Notes: generated from the letters alone by a model not told the origin. Positions 8,690-18,013 are shown, counted from the stretch's first letter. The stretch: 56,306 bases of DNA from an uncultured Gordonibacter sp. (GCA_904420575.1 CAJFVW010000154.1:1-56306), one strand, 5' to 3'. Numbers and translations: made by a program.

Positions 8690-9459
8690 CCTACCGAAAG
8701 CCCTCCCATTCCCATCGAAGTCTTTATCCCCACACCGCCGAATTCGCCGAAACGAAAGAGCATGTGCGCAAACCCTCTAAGAGGCTGCGGCCCTTCCACG
8801 TTGACGGTCATGTTCCCCATGAAGGCCGGTATGCGCTTTCCTGAAACCAGAAAAGAACAGGAATGGAGGCTGTATCTCGCAATGAGCGTATGCGACGCCA
8901 GGTACTCCACCGTGTCGGGATCGACCTCGTGATCGGCATCGAACACCTGGCCGTAATGCATGATGAGATTTTGGTAGACAAGCCTCGTGCTGGGAATCGT
9001 CTGGTACGTCCCGCCGCTTTTGAATGCGGTCGGGGTGACGAATCTGAGGGTGAAGCGGGAGGTATTGTCCCCATGAATCAGGTCGGCAAGGCTGCGGCGG
9101 GTGATCCTGGCCTCTTGGAACCCGTCGATCCGGAATGGGGCGCCGATCTTTTTTATCCGCAATTCCGAAGCCTGCAAGACAGGCCGGACGAGGGAGTCGT
9201 ACGTCTCGTCGGTCAAGGCATTGACGACCCAAACGATCCCGTCCCCGCCCGATTCGCAATGCTGGCTGTAGGGATTGAACGGCATGCCGTGCATCCGCCC
9301 GGCACATGCGGTGCCTGCATGCTCCATAAGAAGCCCCTGCAGAAGCGGCCCCAAGTCCCAATGACGCAGCCCGTGTTTCGACAGCAGGTCATCGCGCGAA
9401 AGCGGAAGGACGATTCGCGTCGAGATAAGAAATTCCTTTTCAAGCCTGCGATCCAACAC
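8686..9459 (-). CDS. cas6: Cas6 pre-crRNA processing endoribonuclease
   Basis: Cas6 cuts repeat transcripts to leave the 8-nt 5-prime handle. The C-terminal Gly-rich loop GEFGGVGIKTSMGMGG, the TPTAFKSGG block and MPFNPYSQ match the Cas6 group of type III-A loci, including the M. tuberculosis protein as I remember it. The frame extends upstream to a GTG at 9534, but the homologous part starts at LEKEFLISTRIVLP. A GGAG lies 4 bases before the GTG at 9457-9459 and 7 before the TTG at 9454-9456. I chose the GTG; the start is uncertain by up to 25 codons. It is the first gene of the operon. Confidence 0.88.
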   Translation of the reverse strand: MLDRRLEKEFLISTRIVLPLSRDDLLSKHGLRHWDLGPLLQGLLMEHAGTACAGRMHGMPFNPYSQHCESGGDGIVWVVNALTDETYDSLVRPVLQASELRIKKIGAPFRIDGFQEARITRRSLADLIHGDNTSRFTLRFVTPTAFKSGGTYQTIPSTRLVYQNLIMHYGQVFDADHEVDPDTVEYLASHTLIARYSLHSCSFLVSGKRIPAFMGNMTVNVEGPQPLRGFAHMLFRFGEFGGVGIKTSMGMGGLSVG

Positions 9460-9557
9460 GCAACTCCAGCCTATCCGTCTCGCTTCGGGAACCCATATCG
9501 CATGCCATCGGGAAGAAGACCCTCGAAAACCCACGAATCCACAGAAAACCTGGCCTC

Positions 9558-9587
9558 ATGCTAGCACAAAACCGAACGGAGAGGCAA
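9558..9587 (-). promoter_or_regulatory. cas operon promoter (-35 TTGCCT, 18-bp spacer, -10 TAGCAT)
   Basis: In the 235-bp gap before cas6 the minus strand has TTGCCT (9582-9587) and TAGCAT (9558-9563) 18 bp apart. A start near 9551 would give a 5-prime leader of about 90 nt if cas6 begins at 9459. The rest of the gap up to 9694 is GC-rich with no gene. Confidence 0.5.
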
Positions 9588-9694
9588 CGGCCTTGTGCCC
9601 CGAGTGCGCCTTTCAAGGCGCAAGGCGCTTCGCGTCGGCCCCGGCCGGCGGCGGCCGTCCGCGAGCGCCATGGCCGGCCGCGAAGGGCCCTTGC

Positions 9695-11059
9695 TCAGCA
9701 GCCGCCGCCCTTTGGCGCGAACCCGGCCCAGACGGCGTTGCGCTCGGCGGCGACGTCGTCCACGGCGGCGATGTTGCGCAGGACGTGGCGGACGGCATGC
9801 TCGACGAACGCCTCGGGAAGCGAAGGGTTCTGGCCGAGCACCGCGCGCACCTCGTCGGCGAAGCCGTCGAGCATATGCGGATCGTACCAGCTCAGATCCT
9901 CCACGCGCGCAAGCTGCTGCGAGGGGTATTCCTCGAACGGGTTGGCCGTCCAGACAAAGCGTGCCTGTTCGAGCTCGCGCAGCGTGGCACGGGAGAAGAA
10001 GCCGGCCCCGTTGTCGAACATCGGCGCCATGCGCCATCCGTCGAGCGTCTCGACCGTGCGCACCAGCCCGAAGTTGCCGCGATGCCGGTCGAAGTTCGCC
10101 ATGACGTGGTCGCACACGATCATCTTCGCAAGACTCGTCCGCGCGCCCTCGATGCCCTTGCCTTCGCAGAACGCGGCGTACCCGCGGTAGAAGTCGCGCC
10201 CTTCGGTAATGCCCGCACAGACCGCCACGTCGGCCGCCGGAACGAACTCCGTCTCCGCCGTGACGAACGTCGGGCAGGAAGAACACGTGCGGCCGCCACG
10301 CTCGACTATCTCGTAGGGAACGTATTCGCCCTCGTCGAGCAGGCGCTGGAAGAGCCGCGTGGCGAGCGCCTCGTTGTACGGCTCCCTTTCGTCGCTGCTC
10401 GAAGATCCCTTGATCAAGCAGTCGATGCCGTCGATGCGCTCCCATCGCTTCTCGAGCACCCCAGGCGTCGAGCTGTCGGGCGTGCGGAAAAGCCCGCTCT
10501 CCACGCTCTCGTAGCCGTTCTCGAAGAAGTTGACGTCATGCCAGTCCAGATCGGCTCCCTCCGGCTTGAACCAGTACTGGTCCGAAAGGTTCAGCCCAAA
10601 CGACCCGAACATGAGCGCATCGGTGGACGACACGCCTGCGGCGCGCATGAGCCGGGCGGCTTCCGGCCGAAGCGGCGGCATGTACCGCCGACGAAGCCAT
10701 GCGGCAAAGTCCTCCCCGTTCGGTTTCCGCCCCGCAAGGCCCGCGCCCAACGGTGCCCATGCGGCGCCTTCTCGCACGCGTTCGATGGACACGCGCTTGC
10801 GCTCGTCGTCGTACACGAAGTCGAACACCGCGTGGTTCCGGTTCATGAGCGTATAGGGCTTGAGGCTGAGCAGGTGCTTCTGCCCCAGCTTCGGCCGACC
10901 GGCAAGTCGCGGCGCACGCGCGCGTTCCTCGACCGAACGCTCGTCGATCATCCACGAACGGCCGAACCGCTCGGCTGCGAGGTCGCCCGCCTCAACGAGG
11001 GCGAGCACTCGCCGGCTCGACACTCCCAGCCGCTCGGCTGCCTGCTTCGTGGTGAGCAT
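9695..11059 (-). CDS. HipA-like serine/threonine kinase with N-terminal helix-turn-helix
   Basis: The 454-residue protein starts with an excisionase/MerR-type helix-turn-helix (MLTTKQAAERLGVSSRRVLA to about residue 45). A long kinase-like part follows. LIKGSSSSDEREPYNE (near 215-230) looks like the ATP-binding region, NFDRHRGNFG (323-332) is the HipA-type catalytic loop and MFDNG (347-351) the metal-binding motif. HipA kinases normally pair with a separate HipB DNA-binding antitoxin; here a DNA-binding domain is fused to the kinase and no HipB gene is next to it. AGGAG lies upstream of the ATG. It is codirectional with, and just upstream of, the cas operon. Confidence 0.8.
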   Translation of the reverse strand: MLTTKQAAERLGVSSRRVLALVEAGDLAAERFGRSWMIDERSVEERARAPRLAGRPKLGQKHLLSLKPYTLMNRNHAVFDFVYDDERKRVSIERVREGAAWAPLGAGLAGRKPNGEDFAAWLRRRYMPPLRPEAARLMRAAGVSSTDALMFGSFGLNLSDQYWFKPEGADLDWHDVNFFENGYESVESGLFRTPDSSTPGVLEKRWERIDGIDCLIKGSSSSDEREPYNEALATRLFQRLLDEGEYVPYEIVERGGRTCSSCPTFVTAETEFVPAADVAVCAGITEGRDFYRGYAAFCEGKGIEGARTSLAKMIVCDHVMANFDRHRGNFGLVRTVETLDGWRMAPMFDNGAGFFSRATLRELEQARFVWTANPFEEYPSQQLARVEDLSWYDPHMLDGFADEVRAVLGQNPSLPEAFVEHAVRHVLRNIAAVDDVAAERNAVWAGFAPKGGGC

Positions 11060-11106
11060 GCGCGCTCCTTCCCTGTCGGTCCGCCTGCCTGTGCGGACAT
11101 CGTACC

Positions 11107-11118
11107 GCATTCGGAATG
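11107..11118. promoter_or_regulatory. Palindromic operator-like site upstream of the HTH-kinase gene
   Basis: GCATTCGGAATG sits 48 bp upstream of the start codon. A second, better copy, GCATTCCGAATGC, lies at 11144-11156. Both are GCATTC-N-GAATG palindromes, plausible operators for the kinase's own helix-turn-helix; autoregulation is inferred. Confidence 0.45.
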
Positions 11119-11137
11119 TTTTCGTATTGCTGCGCAC

Positions 11138-11168
11138 AAAAAAGCATTCCGAATGCGGAATGCTTTTT
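11138..11168. terminator. Bidirectional terminator between ftsY and the HTH-kinase gene
   Basis: GCATTCC (11144-11150) and GGAATGC (11157-11163) form a stem around a 6-nt loop. Six A (11138-11143) lie before it and five T (11164-11168) after it, so it can terminate on either strand; the relevant transcript is ftsY. The stem overlaps the second operator-like palindrome. Confidence 0.7.
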
Positions 11169-11228
11169 CGAATCCTTGCACCGCAGGATGTTTCGCGCAG
11201 AACGCCCGCCCGGCTGCCTGCAGATCCC

Positions 11229-12149
11229 CTATTCCCGTTCGTCGAACTCGCCGACGAGGGCGCGCGCGAAGTCGTGCGGATCGAAGTCGCGCAGGTCGTC
11301 CAAACCTTCGCCCACGCCTATCTTCAGCACGGGCAGTTCCAGCTCGTGGCTTATGGCCAGCGCGATGCCGCCCTTGGCGGTGCCGTCCAGCTTGGTGACG
11401 ATGACGCCGTCCAGGTCGAGCGCGCGGTCGAACTCGCGCGCCTGCGAAAGGCCGTTCTGGCCGGTGGTGGCGTCGGTGACCAGCACCGTGTACACGGGCA
11501 TGTTCGCGCGCTTGCGCACCACGCCCACCACCTTCTCCAGCTCGCGCATGAGGTCGGCCGACGTGTGCAGGCGCCCGGCCGTGTCGATGAGCACCAGGTC
11601 GGCGCCCACCGCCTCGGCACGCTCCAGGGTGTCGTAGCACACGCTGGCCGGGTCGCTGCCGCGCTCGCGCGTGACCACTTCCACGCCCGCGCGCCGCGCC
11701 CACACCTCCAGCTGCTCGATGGCGGCGGCGCGGAACGTGTCGGCGCTGCCCAGCAGCACCGTGCGGCCCGCGTCGGTGGCCTCCTTCGCCAGCTTGCCCA
11801 CCGTGGTGGTCTTGCCCGTGCCGTTGATGCCCACGAACAGCACCACCGCTTCCCCGCCGTCCAGCACGTCTTGCCCGCCCTCGGCGAACGTGGCGGCTAT
11901 CTGGTCGTTCAGCAGGTCGAGCACGGCGTAGGCGTCGGGCAGGGCCTTGCGCGTGGCCGTGTCGCGCAGGCTCTCCACGATCTCGCTTGCCGCCGGCGCG
12001 CCGATGTCGGCCAGGATGAGCGTTTCCTCCAAGCCGTCCCAGAAATCGTCGTCCAGGTCCGGGCCGCGGTCCAGAAGGACGTTCATCTGTTCCTTGAACT
12101 TGTCGCGCGAGCGCGCGAGGCCTTCGCTTATGCGTTCGAAAAATCCCAT
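11229..12149 (-). CDS. ftsY: Signal recognition particle receptor FtsY
   Basis: The 306-residue SRP receptor GTPase docks ribosome-SRP complexes at the membrane. The N domain is followed by G-domain motifs: GINGTGKTTTVGKLA (about 108-122), DTFRAAA, DTAGRLHTS and TKLDGTAKGG. The N-terminal acidic A domain is very short, as in many Actinobacteria. AGGAG lies six bases before the ATG. It is the last gene of the rpmF-plsX-rnc-smc-ftsY series and ends before the bidirectional terminator. A 131-bp gap separates it from smc, so it may also have its own weak promoter. Confidence 0.97.
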   Translation of the reverse strand: MGFFERISEGLARSRDKFKEQMNVLLDRGPDLDDDFWDGLEETLILADIGAPAASEIVESLRDTATRKALPDAYAVLDLLNDQIAATFAEGGQDVLDGGEAVVLFVGINGTGKTTTVGKLAKEATDAGRTVLLGSADTFRAAAIEQLEVWARRAGVEVVTRERGSDPASVCYDTLERAEAVGADLVLIDTAGRLHTSADLMRELEKVVGVVRKRANMPVYTVLVTDATTGQNGLSQAREFDRALDLDGVIVTKLDGTAKGGIALAISHELELPVLKIGVGEGLDDLRDFDPHDFARALVGEFDERE

Positions 12150-12280
12150 GGGGGACTCCTATTCTGCGGTTTCGGCACGTCGTTTCCGTGGTTCAACAGT
12201 GTAGCTCAAAGCGCGCGCCACGTCAGCGCCCCACACACCACAGACGGCACCTTCGCCTTCGCCTCACAGGCGCCCGGCCG

Positions 12281-15200
12281 CTATTCCGCGTGTTGCAGGG
12301 CGTGTTCCAGTTTCTGGCTGATCACCTTCGTGACGCCGTCGGCCTGCATGGACACGCCGAAAAGCACGTCGGCCATTTCCATGGTGCGGCGCTGGTGCGT
12401 GATCATGATGAGCTGGGTCCGGTCGCGCAGCGAGTCGATGTAGGACGCCAGGCGGCGCAGGTTCGAGTCGTCGAGCGCGGCTTCCACCTCGTCTAGGATG
12501 TAGAACGGCGTGGCGCGGATGCGGTAGACCGCGAACAGCAGCGCCAGGGCCGTGAGCGACTTCTCGCCGCCGCTCATGAGCATCATCTTGGTGATGCGCT
12601 TGCCGCGGGGCTGCGCCGACACCTCCACGCCCGTGTTCTCCAGATCGTCGGGGTCCACCAGGGACAGGTGCGCCGAGCCGCCGGGGAACAGCACGCCGAA
12701 GATCTCCTGGAAGTTCTTGTCCACGGCCTCGTAGGTGCGCACGAAGTCGTCCTTCATGCGCGCGTCGATGACGCGGTTGATCTTCGCGAGCGTGCGGCGC
12801 GCGCCGTCCAGGTCGGCCAGCTGGCCGGCCAGGTAGTCGTAGCGCCGTTTGAGCTCTTCGTACTCGTCGGCGGCGTCCGGGTTGATGGTGCCCATGTTGG
12901 CGATGCGGCGGCGCAGCTTGAACGCCGTCCCTTCGGCTTCGGCGCGGTCTTCCAGCTCGGGCAGGGCGAGCGCCGTTTCGAGCGGCGTCTTGCAGTCGTG
13001 CACGATGGCGTTCACCGCGGCCTCCACCTGCACTTCGAGCCGCCCCTTGTCCACGCGGGCGGCGCTCATGCGCTCGTTCGCCGCGTCGAAGGCGGCCTGC
13101 GCCTGACGGGCCGCCGCGCGCGCCTCGTTCGCGGCCGCATGCAGGCCGCTGGTGGAGTCCTGCGCGGCCGTGGCCTGGTCCTCCAGGTCGCGTGTCCATC
13201 GCCGCGCGCTGTCCACCAGCTCTTCGAAGACGGCGAGCAGAGGCTCGATGCGCACCATGGCCGCCTTCTTCTTGCGCAGCGTCGCGCGCGCCTCGGCGTC
13301 GGCGTCGGCAAGCTGTTTGATCTCGCGCTCGCGGGCGTCGCGCACGCGGGACGTGTAGGTCTCGCGCTCGGCCAGCGTGGCGGCGGAAAGCTTGGCCTCC
13401 GAAAGCGCCTCCGAAGCGCGCTGCGCCTCGTCGCGCAGCGGGGCGACGGCGTCCTGGGCGGCCGCAAGCTTCTCCTTGGTCTCCTCCAGCTCCCGCGCAA
13501 GGGCGTCCACGCGCTCGGCGAGGGCGTCCACGTTCGGGCGGGTCTCGGCGATGGACTGCTCGGCGGCGGCGCGCTGGCGCTCCACGTCCTCCAGCTCGCG
13601 CCGCACCGCTGCCAGCTTCTCCTCGGCGCGGTCGGCCTCGGCGCGGGCCGCGTCGGCGGCGCCCCGCTTCTGCGCCAGCTCCTGGCTGAGCGCCAGGCTT
13701 TCCGCCTGGGCCTTGCGTAGCGCCTCTTCGGCCTCCTCCGCGGCCGCGAGAGCCTGGGCCAGCGCCTCCTGCGCCGCGCCATGGCGCACGCGGGCGTCTT
13801 CCAGGCGCCGGGCACGGGCGAGCGCGCCCTCTTCGTCCTCGGCGGCGGTGGCGCCCAGCGTCACCTTTCCCGAAGGCCACACGATGCAGCCGTCGGGCGT
13901 GGCGAACCGCAGTCCGGCCGCGTCGCGCGCATGGCCTTCCAGCGCGTCGTCCAGGCTGTCGCACAGGACCACGTCGCCCAGCAGGGCACGCACCGCGCGG
14001 GCGGCGTCTTCCGGGAAGGACAGCTGGTCCACCAGCGGCGTGCCGTGCGCCGCCGCGGCGCGCGCGGGGCAGGCGCCCTCGGCGCAGCCGGCCGCGTCCT
14101 CGCACAGCACGAGCGACACCTCGCCCGCCTTGCCGCTCTCCGAAAGCGCCTGCGCCACTTCGCGTGCGCGGGCGGCGTCGGCCACCAGCAGGGCCGTCAC
14201 GTCGGGGCCCAGCAGGTGCTCCACCAGCGCCTCCTTGCCACGGGGCGCCGACACGGCGTGTGCGAGCGGGGCCAGGCCCGCCTGCAGCTCGGCCTCGTGC
14301 TCCAGAAGCCATGACAGCGCCGGGCCTGCGGCGGCGGCGCTCGCGCGCTCCACCTCCTCGATGCCCTTGATCTCGCTCGCCACCGCGCGTTCCTCGTCGC
14401 GCGCCGCGTCCGCCGCGCCGCGCGCCTCCTCGCGCGCCTGGAACGCCTCGCCCACGCGCGCCCGTGCGGCGGCCTCCCGCGCTTCCAGCTCGGCGAGCGC
14501 CTGCTGGCCTGAGGCGGCGGCCTGCGCCAGCGCCTCGGCGTCCTGTTGCGCGCGTTCGAGCTGCAGGCCCAGTTCCTTGCCGTGGCCCTCGATGAGCTTG
14601 ACGTGCGCGAGCCCGTTGGAAAGGGCCTCCTGCGTCTGCGCCTGCTCGCGCCGCGCGGCGTCCAGCGCGGCGTCCAGCTGCCGGCGCGCCCGGCCCAGCT
14701 CGGCCGCCTCGCGTTCCAGCCGGGAGCGCCTGCCGGCGAGCGCCTCGGCCTCTTCGGCCAGCCGCGCGGCCTGGGCGTCGGCGCGGCTGCGCTCGCCCTG
14801 CACCTGTTCCAGCTGCGCGCGAGCCTGCGCCAGGTCCCCTTCGGCGACGGCCCGCTTGGCCTTGTTCGCCTCCAGCGACACTTCCAGCTCGGCCGCGCGC
14901 GCCTGGGCGCCGCGGCGGCGCTCGCGCATGACCAGCGCGGCCGAGTCGATGCGGTCGGCGGCCTGGGAGGCCAGGCGGTGCCGGCGCGCCAGCTCGCCCG
15001 CGTCCACGCTTTCCAGCCGGATCTTCTCCTGCAGCTCCTCGGCGCGCGCCTCGGCGCGCGCGATGGCGCCCCGGCGGTCTTCCAGCTCGGCTTCCAGCGC
15101 CTGCTCGCGCGTGCTGGCCTCGTCCCATTTGCGCTGCAGCACGCGCAGGTCGTCCACCGCCAGCTGCAGGTTCAGCTCGGAAAGCTCGGCGGCGAGCCCC

Positions 15201-15847
15201 TGGTAGGCCCGCGCGCGCTTCGCCTTGCGCTCCAGCGGCCCCAGCTGCCGCTCCACCTCGGCCACCACGTCGCGGGCGCGCGCGAGGTGCTGGTCCATCT
15301 GTTCCAGCTTGCGTTCGCTCTTCGCCTTGCGCTGCTTGTGCTTGAGCACGCCGGCAGCCTCCTCGATGAGCGCGCGGCGGTCTTCGGGCTTCGACTGCAG
15401 GATGGAGTCCAGGCTGCCCTGGCTGATGATGGAATGCGTGCCCGTGCCCAATCCGGAGTCGTGCAGGATGTCCAGCACGTCCATGCGGCGGGCCACCGTG
15501 CCGTTGATCAGGTACTCGCTTTCGCCCGATCGGTACATGCGGCGGGTGATGGCCACCTCGCTGTAGTCGACGGGCAGCGTGCCGTCCGAGTTGTCCAGCA
15601 CCAGGTCCACCTCGGCCAGGCCCGTGGCCTTGCGCGCCGACGATCCGGCGAAGATGACGTCCTCCATGGCCTGCCCGCGCAGGTGCTTGGCGTTGCGCTC
15701 GCCGAGCACCCAGAGCACCGCGTCCGATATGTTCGACTTGCCCGAGCCGTTGGGACCCACGATGGCCGTGATGCCCGGCTCCAACGAGAGCACGCTGCGG
15801 TCGGCGAACGATTTGAAGCCCTTCAGGACCAGCGATTTCAGGTACAT
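12281..15847 (-). CDS. smc: Chromosome segregation ATPase SMC
   Basis: The 1188-residue condensin ATPase has the Walker A motif GPNGSGKSN at 32-40, two very long Ala/Glu/Arg-rich coiled coils, a central hinge around 500-650, the ABC signature LMSGGEKSL and the Walker B ILDEVEAALDD near the C-terminus. It compacts and segregates the chromosome with ScpA and ScpB, which are not in this window. The coding sequence is extremely GC-rich, which creates long but meaningless antisense frames. It starts nine bases after the rnc stop codon. Confidence 0.98.
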   Translation of the reverse strand: MYLKSLVLKGFKSFADRSVLSLEPGITAIVGPNGSGKSNISDAVLWVLGERNAKHLRGQAMEDVIFAGSSARKATGLAEVDLVLDNSDGTLPVDYSEVAITRRMYRSGESEYLINGTVARRMDVLDILHDSGLGTGTHSIISQGSLDSILQSKPEDRRALIEEAAGVLKHKQRKAKSERKLEQMDQHLARARDVVAEVERQLGPLERKAKRARAYQGLAAELSELNLQLAVDDLRVLQRKWDEASTREQALEAELEDRRGAIARAEARAEELQEKIRLESVDAGELARRHRLASQAADRIDSAALVMRERRRGAQARAAELEVSLEANKAKRAVAEGDLAQARAQLEQVQGERSRADAQAARLAEEAEALAGRRSRLEREAAELGRARRQLDAALDAARREQAQTQEALSNGLAHVKLIEGHGKELGLQLERAQQDAEALAQAAASGQQALAELEAREAAARARVGEAFQAREEARGAADAARDEERAVASEIKGIEEVERASAAAAGPALSWLLEHEAELQAGLAPLAHAVSAPRGKEALVEHLLGPDVTALLVADAARAREVAQALSESGKAGEVSLVLCEDAAGCAEGACPARAAAAHGTPLVDQLSFPEDAARAVRALLGDVVLCDSLDDALEGHARDAAGLRFATPDGCIVWPSGKVTLGATAAEDEEGALARARRLEDARVRHGAAQEALAQALAAAEEAEEALRKAQAESLALSQELAQKRGAADAARAEADRAEEKLAAVRRELEDVERQRAAAEQSIAETRPNVDALAERVDALARELEETKEKLAAAQDAVAPLRDEAQRASEALSEAKLSAATLAERETYTSRVRDAREREIKQLADADAEARATLRKKKAAMVRIEPLLAVFEELVDSARRWTRDLEDQATAAQDSTSGLHAAANEARAAARQAQAAFDAANERMSAARVDKGRLEVQVEAAVNAIVHDCKTPLETALALPELEDRAEAEGTAFKLRRRIANMGTINPDAADEYEELKRRYDYLAGQLADLDGARRTLAKINRVIDARMKDDFVRTYEAVDKNFQEIFGVLFPGGSAHLSLVDPDDLENTGVEVSAQPRGKRITKMMLMSGGEKSLTALALLFAVYRIRATPFYILDEVEAALDDSNLRRLASYIDSLRDRTQLIMITHQRRTMEMADVLFGVSMQADGVTKVISQKLEHALQHAE

Positions 15848-15855
15848 GGGCGCGC

Positions 15856-16713
15856 TTACCCCTGCTTCTTCTGCTTCGCGGCGGTGCGCTCGTTCCTCTT
15901 GCGGGCCTTCTCCTCGGCGCGCGCCGCGGCCTTCTCGGCGGCCTTCTCGGCCTTGGCGGCCTTCACGGCGGCCTTGGCGGCGGCCTTCTCGGCATTGTCG
16001 CCGCCGAACCCGAAGAAGTCGCCCAGGCTGGCCAGCGTGCTTTTCGCCGCCTGGCTCTCGGCCTCCTTCTTCGTGCGTCCCTGGCCGCGCGCAAGCCCCT
16101 TCGACCCTGCGAACACCTGCGCGACGAACGTGCGGTCGTGCGGCGGCCCCTGCGTTTCCACCAGCTTGTACGTGGGCGTGATGCCGTCTTCCTGCAGCTT
16201 CTCCTGCAGCGCGCTCTTGGGGTTCTCCGGCTCGCGCGCCATGGCGGCCGACATGCGCGGGATGAGCGTGCGCGTGACGAACGCAGCGGCGACGTCGATG
16301 CCCCCGTCGAGGTAGAGCGCGGCCACCACGGCCTCGTAGACGTTTTCCAGCGCCGAATGGAGCCCGCGCTTGCCGGTGCCCGTCTCGGACGACCCGAACA
16401 CGATCACGTCGGCGAAACCCAGGCCGTCGGCCACGTCGGACAGGCTCGCGCCCGAGACGAGCGCCACCTTGATGCGCGTGAGGCCGCCTTCGTCCAGGTC
16501 GTGGAAACGGTGGAACGCCGTGGACGCCACGATGGCGCCCAGGATGCTGTCGCCCAGAAACTCCAGGCGCTCGTAGGAGTACTTGACCGACTTGCCCTCG
16601 GTCGCGGACGGGTGCGTGATGGCGGACAGCAGCAGCTGCTCGGTTTCGAAGCGGTAGCCCAGGATCTCCTGCGCCCTGTTCAGCTTCTGGCGTTGTTCTT
16701 CGGTCAGCGTCAT
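15856..16713 (-). CDS. rnc: Ribonuclease III with Ala/Lys-rich C-terminal tail
   Basis: The 285-residue RNase III has the catalytic signature ERLEFLGDSILG with its acidic ligands, LENVYEAVVAALYLD for the second acidic pair, and a C-terminal double-stranded-RNA-binding domain (NPKSALQEKLQEDG to about 230). About 50 residues follow that are almost only Ala, Lys, Glu and Arg (EKAAAKAAVKAAKAEKAAEK and so on), a charged helical tail not found in typical RNase III. It processes rRNA and structured mRNAs. Start ATG is 16711-16713; the longer frame is antisense-like sequence over plsX. Confidence 0.96.
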   Translation of the reverse strand: MTLTEEQRQKLNRAQEILGYRFETEQLLLSAITHPSATEGKSVKYSYERLEFLGDSILGAIVASTAFHRFHDLDEGGLTRIKVALVSGASLSDVADGLGFADVIVFGSSETGTGKRGLHSALENVYEAVVAALYLDGGIDVAAAFVTRTLIPRMSAAMAREPENPKSALQEKLQEDGITPTYKLVETQGPPHDRTFVAQVFAGSKGLARGQGRTKKEAESQAAKSTLASLGDFFGFGGDNAEKAAAKAAVKAAKAEKAAEKAAARAEEKARKRNERTAAKQKKQG

Positions 16714-16724
16714 GGATACCAGCC

Positions 16725-17750
16725 CTATCGCACCGGATCGGAGGCTTCGGGCGCCGTGTCGGGCGCGCCGACGGTCTGCTCGATGGTCTCGGAAACGCGC
16801 TCGCGCACGGTGCGCGCCGTGGTCAGCACGCCGTTCTTCACGGCCAGAGGGCTCGAAGAACCGTGCCCCACGATGCACGCGCCGCGCACGCCCAGAAGCG
16901 GCGCGCCGCCGTAGGTGTCGGGGCTCACGCGCTCCATGAGCCCTTTCAGGCCGCCCTTGAGGGCGAGCGCGCCCAGCTTCGTGAACAGGGTGTTCATGAA
17001 GATGCCCTTGAGGGCCTTGAAAAGGGTCTTCGAGGTGCCTTCGATGGTCTTCAGGCACACGTTGCCCGTGAAGCCGTCGGTCACGAAAATGTCGAACTTG
17101 GCCGGCAGGATGTCGCAGCCCTCGCCGTTGCCCGCGAAGTTGGGCACGTGCTCGCGCAGAAGCGCATGCGCCTCCTGGGCGAACGCCGAGCCCTTCGTGT
17201 CCTCTTCGCCGATGTTGAGCAAGGCCACGCGCGGGTTCGCCACGCCTACCACCTTTTCCATGTACACGGTGGCCATCTGTGCGAACTGCACCAGGTACGC
17301 GGGCTTGCAGTCGGCGTTCGCGCCGATGTCGGTGAGCACCACGGGACGCACCGGGGACGGAATGACCGTGGCCAGCGCAGGGCGGGACACGCCGCGCACG
17401 CGGCCCATGACGAGCGTCGCCGCCGCCAGGCACGCGCCGGTGGAGCCGGCCGAAAAGAATCCCTGTGCGGCGCCTTCCTTCACCAGGCGGCACCCCACCA
17501 CGATGGACGAGTCCTTCTTGCGGCGCACGGCATTGGCCGGGTGCTCCCCCATGGAGATGACCTCTTCGGCGGGCTGCGCCGTGCAGCGCTCGTGCGCCAC
17601 GGAGAACGGGCCGACGACGTCGGCGGGCCCGCAGAGAACGACGTGCAGGTCGGGATCGGCCGCCAGCGCGGCCGCGCAGCCCTCCAGCACGACGCCGGGA
17701 GCGTCGTCGCCCCCCATGGCGTCGACGGCGATGATCACTTTGTCGGGCAT
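16725..17750 (-). CDS. plsX: Phosphate acyltransferase PlsX
   Basis: This 341-residue enzyme converts acyl-ACP to acyl-phosphate for phospholipid synthesis; its partner PlsY is encoded at 52463. The N-terminus IIAVDAMGGDDAPGVVLEG and TDIGANADCKP, ALLNIGEEDTKG, FVTDGFTGNV and GHGSSSPLAVKNG are family hallmarks. A GAGG six bases upstream supports the ATG at 17748-17750 rather than one four codons earlier. No acyl carrier protein gene lies between plsX and rnc, unlike the common Gram-positive order. Confidence 0.97.
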   Translation of the reverse strand: MPDKVIIAVDAMGGDDAPGVVLEGCAAALAADPDLHVVLCGPADVVGPFSVAHERCTAQPAEEVISMGEHPANAVRRKKDSSIVVGCRLVKEGAAQGFFSAGSTGACLAAATLVMGRVRGVSRPALATVIPSPVRPVVLTDIGANADCKPAYLVQFAQMATVYMEKVVGVANPRVALLNIGEEDTKGSAFAQEAHALLREHVPNFAGNGEGCDILPAKFDIFVTDGFTGNVCLKTIEGTSKTLFKALKGIFMNTLFTKLGALALKGGLKGLMERVSPDTYGGAPLLGVRGACIVGHGSSSPLAVKNGVLTTARTVRERVSETIEQTVGAPDTAPEASDPVR

Positions 17751-17924
17751 TCCAAACCTCACTCTCGCAAAGGGTCGGCGAGAGACCTTGAGATGCCTGA
17801 TACCACCCAGCGGCGCGCGCCGGCTCGCCGGTCTTGGTGCGAAGCGGCGTGCGCGTGGGCAGGATCGGGCGCCTCAAAGTCTCGCGGCATCGGCATGCGC
17901 CGTCGCGCGACGGCGGAGCCTACC

Positions 17925-17974
17925 AAAAAGCCTCCCGGCGCGTCGCGCGGCGCGCGCGATGTGCGGGGAGGCTT
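17925..17974 (-). terminator. Terminator or attenuator after rpmF
   Basis: On the minus strand AAGCCTCCC (17966-17974) pairs with GGGAGGCTT (17928-17936), followed by more T. It lies in the 263-bp gap between rpmF and plsX, so a fraction of transcripts may stop before plsX. The gap holds no gene. Confidence 0.55.
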
Positions 17975-18013
17975 GTCAACGCGCAGATGCTGAAGAACCG
18001 CGCAGCTCTGCGG

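Noticed and set aside
11164-11190. Possible tRNA T-arm (TTCGAATCC)
   Set aside because: No cloverleaf can be built around it; it belongs to the terminator/operator region. I found no convincing tRNA or rRNA in the window.
12264-15206. Very long alternative frames on both strands across smc
   Set aside because: They consist of Arg/Ala/Gly or Ser/Ala runs caused by the GC skew of the coiled-coil region; the SMC frame has all motifs.
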